From Hermatobates lingyangjiaoensis (lineage: Eukaryota; Arthropoda; Insecta; Hemiptera; Hermatobatidae), in NCBI GenBank assembly GCA_026182355.1, contig JAPFBL010000319.1, forward strand, positions 62,001 through 126,000: DNA of 64,000 nucleotides, given 5' to 3'. Made by a program: the position numbers and the translations under genes. Positions 62,287 through 64,000 of the stretch are shown piece by piece. Within the stretch, counting starts at the first letter, position 1. Each line of letters starts with the position of its first letter. A model generated the notes under the pieces. It was not told where the DNA came from and ran no database searches. It saw only the letters and a program-made list of their open reading frames with translations.

Positions 62287-64000
62287 CTGAAACAGATTAG
62301 AAACAAAATAAATAATATTCTTAAAAAATCGTTTGCTACCCGTTTCTACGCATCAGTTTAACTTTAATCTACAACACAATAATTATTAAGATGATTATAT
62401 ACAAGCATATCTCTTATTTATACATCAAATCATTCTTGATCCTTAATATGTGTAAAATCCATAGTTATCATAGAAAATAAAGTAAATAACTTTAACTAAC
62501 ATGTTCTAAAAAACACCTGGAGTTTTATCCGGTCTACAATCAATTTACTCTAAGTAAAGGTATTAAAAATCAACAAATAACTAACTAAAATCACATGGAG
62601 ATTGTATCAAAAAAAATTTTTAAGTATCTGTTAGGGTTTATATTGATAAAAACTATTTAAGTTAATTGAAATAAGTAGCAGTAGGGACAGATTAGGAGAC
62701 TTTCAGTGTCACGTGTTTAAGGCCACCTTGACTCTTCGAGTTGTTAGAAATTCTTGACATTTTTATCATAGTTACTAATTTTTGTACAGTTTTTAGTAGA
62801 TCCTATATGCAAAATTGTTATTTTCTTTTGTCAGTAGTTTTGAAAAAAAAATTGGAAATTCCCAAAATGTACTATAATTGCACATTTACTATGATAAAAT
62901 TTCACCAAAAATCTATATATACTACAGTTAATCTATAAGTTACAAAAGAGCTTTTATGTTCCATTTCCTTATTGACTGTCCTATATTTTTTTAAAATTTC
63001 TTAAAGGATTCACAATATTTCAGTTTTAATTGTTTAAAATAAAATATTTAATAAACTTAAATTGTTTAAATTTTTATACAAATATAACATTTTTTTTTAT
63101 TAAAAACTGTGTAATTGTTCCATTAGTGTTACTTATAGATTTACTGTAATTATAAATTATCAATTCTGTGGAATTAGTTCAGAGAAAAAAAATCAAATCA
63201 TTAATTCCACAAGTTAGGCCATGGAATTGAAAATCACATAATGAATAATAAAGCGACTTTTTTAAGATGTCTTATTGCCCAAAAACTAAACCTTTTCACT
63301 ACAAGAATTATTTTCAAGCATAATATTAATTTTATGCAGAAAACAGCGTGATTTGTCACTTGCCCATAAACTTTTAGATTCATAAGAAGCCCTTCCCCAT
63401 ACAGAAAAAGACAGGCATAAAAAAACATCGTTAAAATCTCGAAATAATTTTTTTTTCATTATTAAAAAAAGGAATAAATTACTTAGAGTAAAATTAAAAT
63501 GATTCTTAAAAACAGAATAAAGAAGTTGGAAATTCTTAAATAAAATTAAAAACCAAGATGCGATAAAATAATCAATACTTAAAAGTACTTCTTTCTTCAT
63601 AAATCTCAAAATACGAAGTAAAAAAAATATATTTTAAAACTCATAATTTTTAATTGGAGTGCAGTCGGAGAGTTATTTCTGGGACAGTCTATAATTTGCC
63701 AGTTGGAACACTTTCTACTTACCATAGTCCAATTAAAAAATATATTTCAGTAATGATTTATGGAATTCCTCTTTCCTATCTACTTAAAAAGAGAGAGTAC
63801 ATACTTGTATAGTGAGAAAAATTTGTTTGGATAGAGGCTCATTTGAAGGAGGTTGCCCTCAACTCATGTAAGAAAGAACGACACAAGGAATACAAATGAA
63901 TATTACTAGTTCTTGAAATTTAATATTACTATTAATATTTATTATTAAGTATTATTACGAATATAATATTATTAGCTATACTTATTATTACTTAATATTA
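62287..64000. other. tutl intron upstream of the first Ig1 exon
   Basis: No additional exon with tutl similarity is seen. The 107-codon minus-strand frame at 63286-63609 is hydrophobic and low-complexity and is not supported. Confidence 0.55.

Noticed and set aside
63286..63609. 107-codon minus-strand frame as an upstream tutl exon (signal peptide)
   Set aside because: It is hydrophobic throughout and AT-driven, without a signal-peptide layout or a splice junction in phase with the Ig1 exon.
1..64000. CRISPR arrays, operons, bacterial insertion sequences
   Set aside because: None seen. The spliced Ig/FN3 gene, SINEs and PLEs show eukaryotic nuclear DNA. The tandem repeats have no unique spacers of constant length.

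Overview
This 64-kb window is animal nuclear DNA, very AT-rich, and almost certainly from an arthropod, probably an insect. It is one stretch of a single large gene read on the minus strand: the orthologue of Drosophila turtle (tutl; vertebrate IgSF9 family), a neuronal immunoglobulin-superfamily adhesion protein. I place fourteen coding exons between 62286 and 1153. In transcript order they cover Ig1 to Ig5, the first fibronectin type III (FN3) domain, a linker built from two small in-frame exons, the second FN3 domain, the transmembrane helix and the first cytoplasmic residues. All exon junctions keep phase and together give 2352 nt (784 codons). The signal peptide lies beyond the right edge and most of the cytoplasmic tail beyond the left edge. 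Introns run from 67 bp to about 33 kb. The species cannot be named from the sequence.

Layout from left to right: transmembrane/FN3-2 exons (1.1-2.9 kb); two short linker cassette exons (6.5 and 8.0 kb); a 1.1-kb foldback element (9.7-10.7 kb); FN3-1 and the Ig5 end (13.5-16.4 kb); repeats (17-20.7 kb); a compact block of four exons for Ig3-Ig5 (21.0-22.9 kb) in a local GC-rich patch; Ig2 and the second half of Ig1 (27.4-29.1 kb); then a 33-kb intron full of retroelement debris before the first half of Ig1 at 62.2 kb.

The most striking content is intronic. At least ten families of short repeats carry a hammerhead-ribozyme-like core, CTGANGA - stem II - GAA, followed directly by a small self-complementary word (AGATCT, ATAT, AATT, ACGT, ACGCGT, ACATGT, AGGCCT, AGCT or AGCGCT) and then the expected cleavage-site nucleotide. 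This is the layout of the minimal, probably dimeric hammerheads described from animal Penelope-like retroelements (PLEs). Fragments of the PLE GIY-YIG endonuclease at 37.9-38.3, 39.4-40.1 and 46.5-46.7 kb link the motifs to that class. Most copies are head-to-head inverted pairs with both 3' ends facing outward, many next to (TA)n microsatellites. Several pairs are perfect or nearly so: 246-bp arms at 53.5-54.1 kb, a 175-bp palindrome at 60.3-60.5 kb and 508-bp arms at 39.0-40.4 kb. Because they are palindromic, every pair puts a ribozyme-like motif and a long hairpin into the tutl primary transcript. Also present are a tRNA-derived SINE family (four recognised copies) with an (AACCT)n tail resembling the insect telomere repeat, three minisatellites, and many (TA)n tracts.
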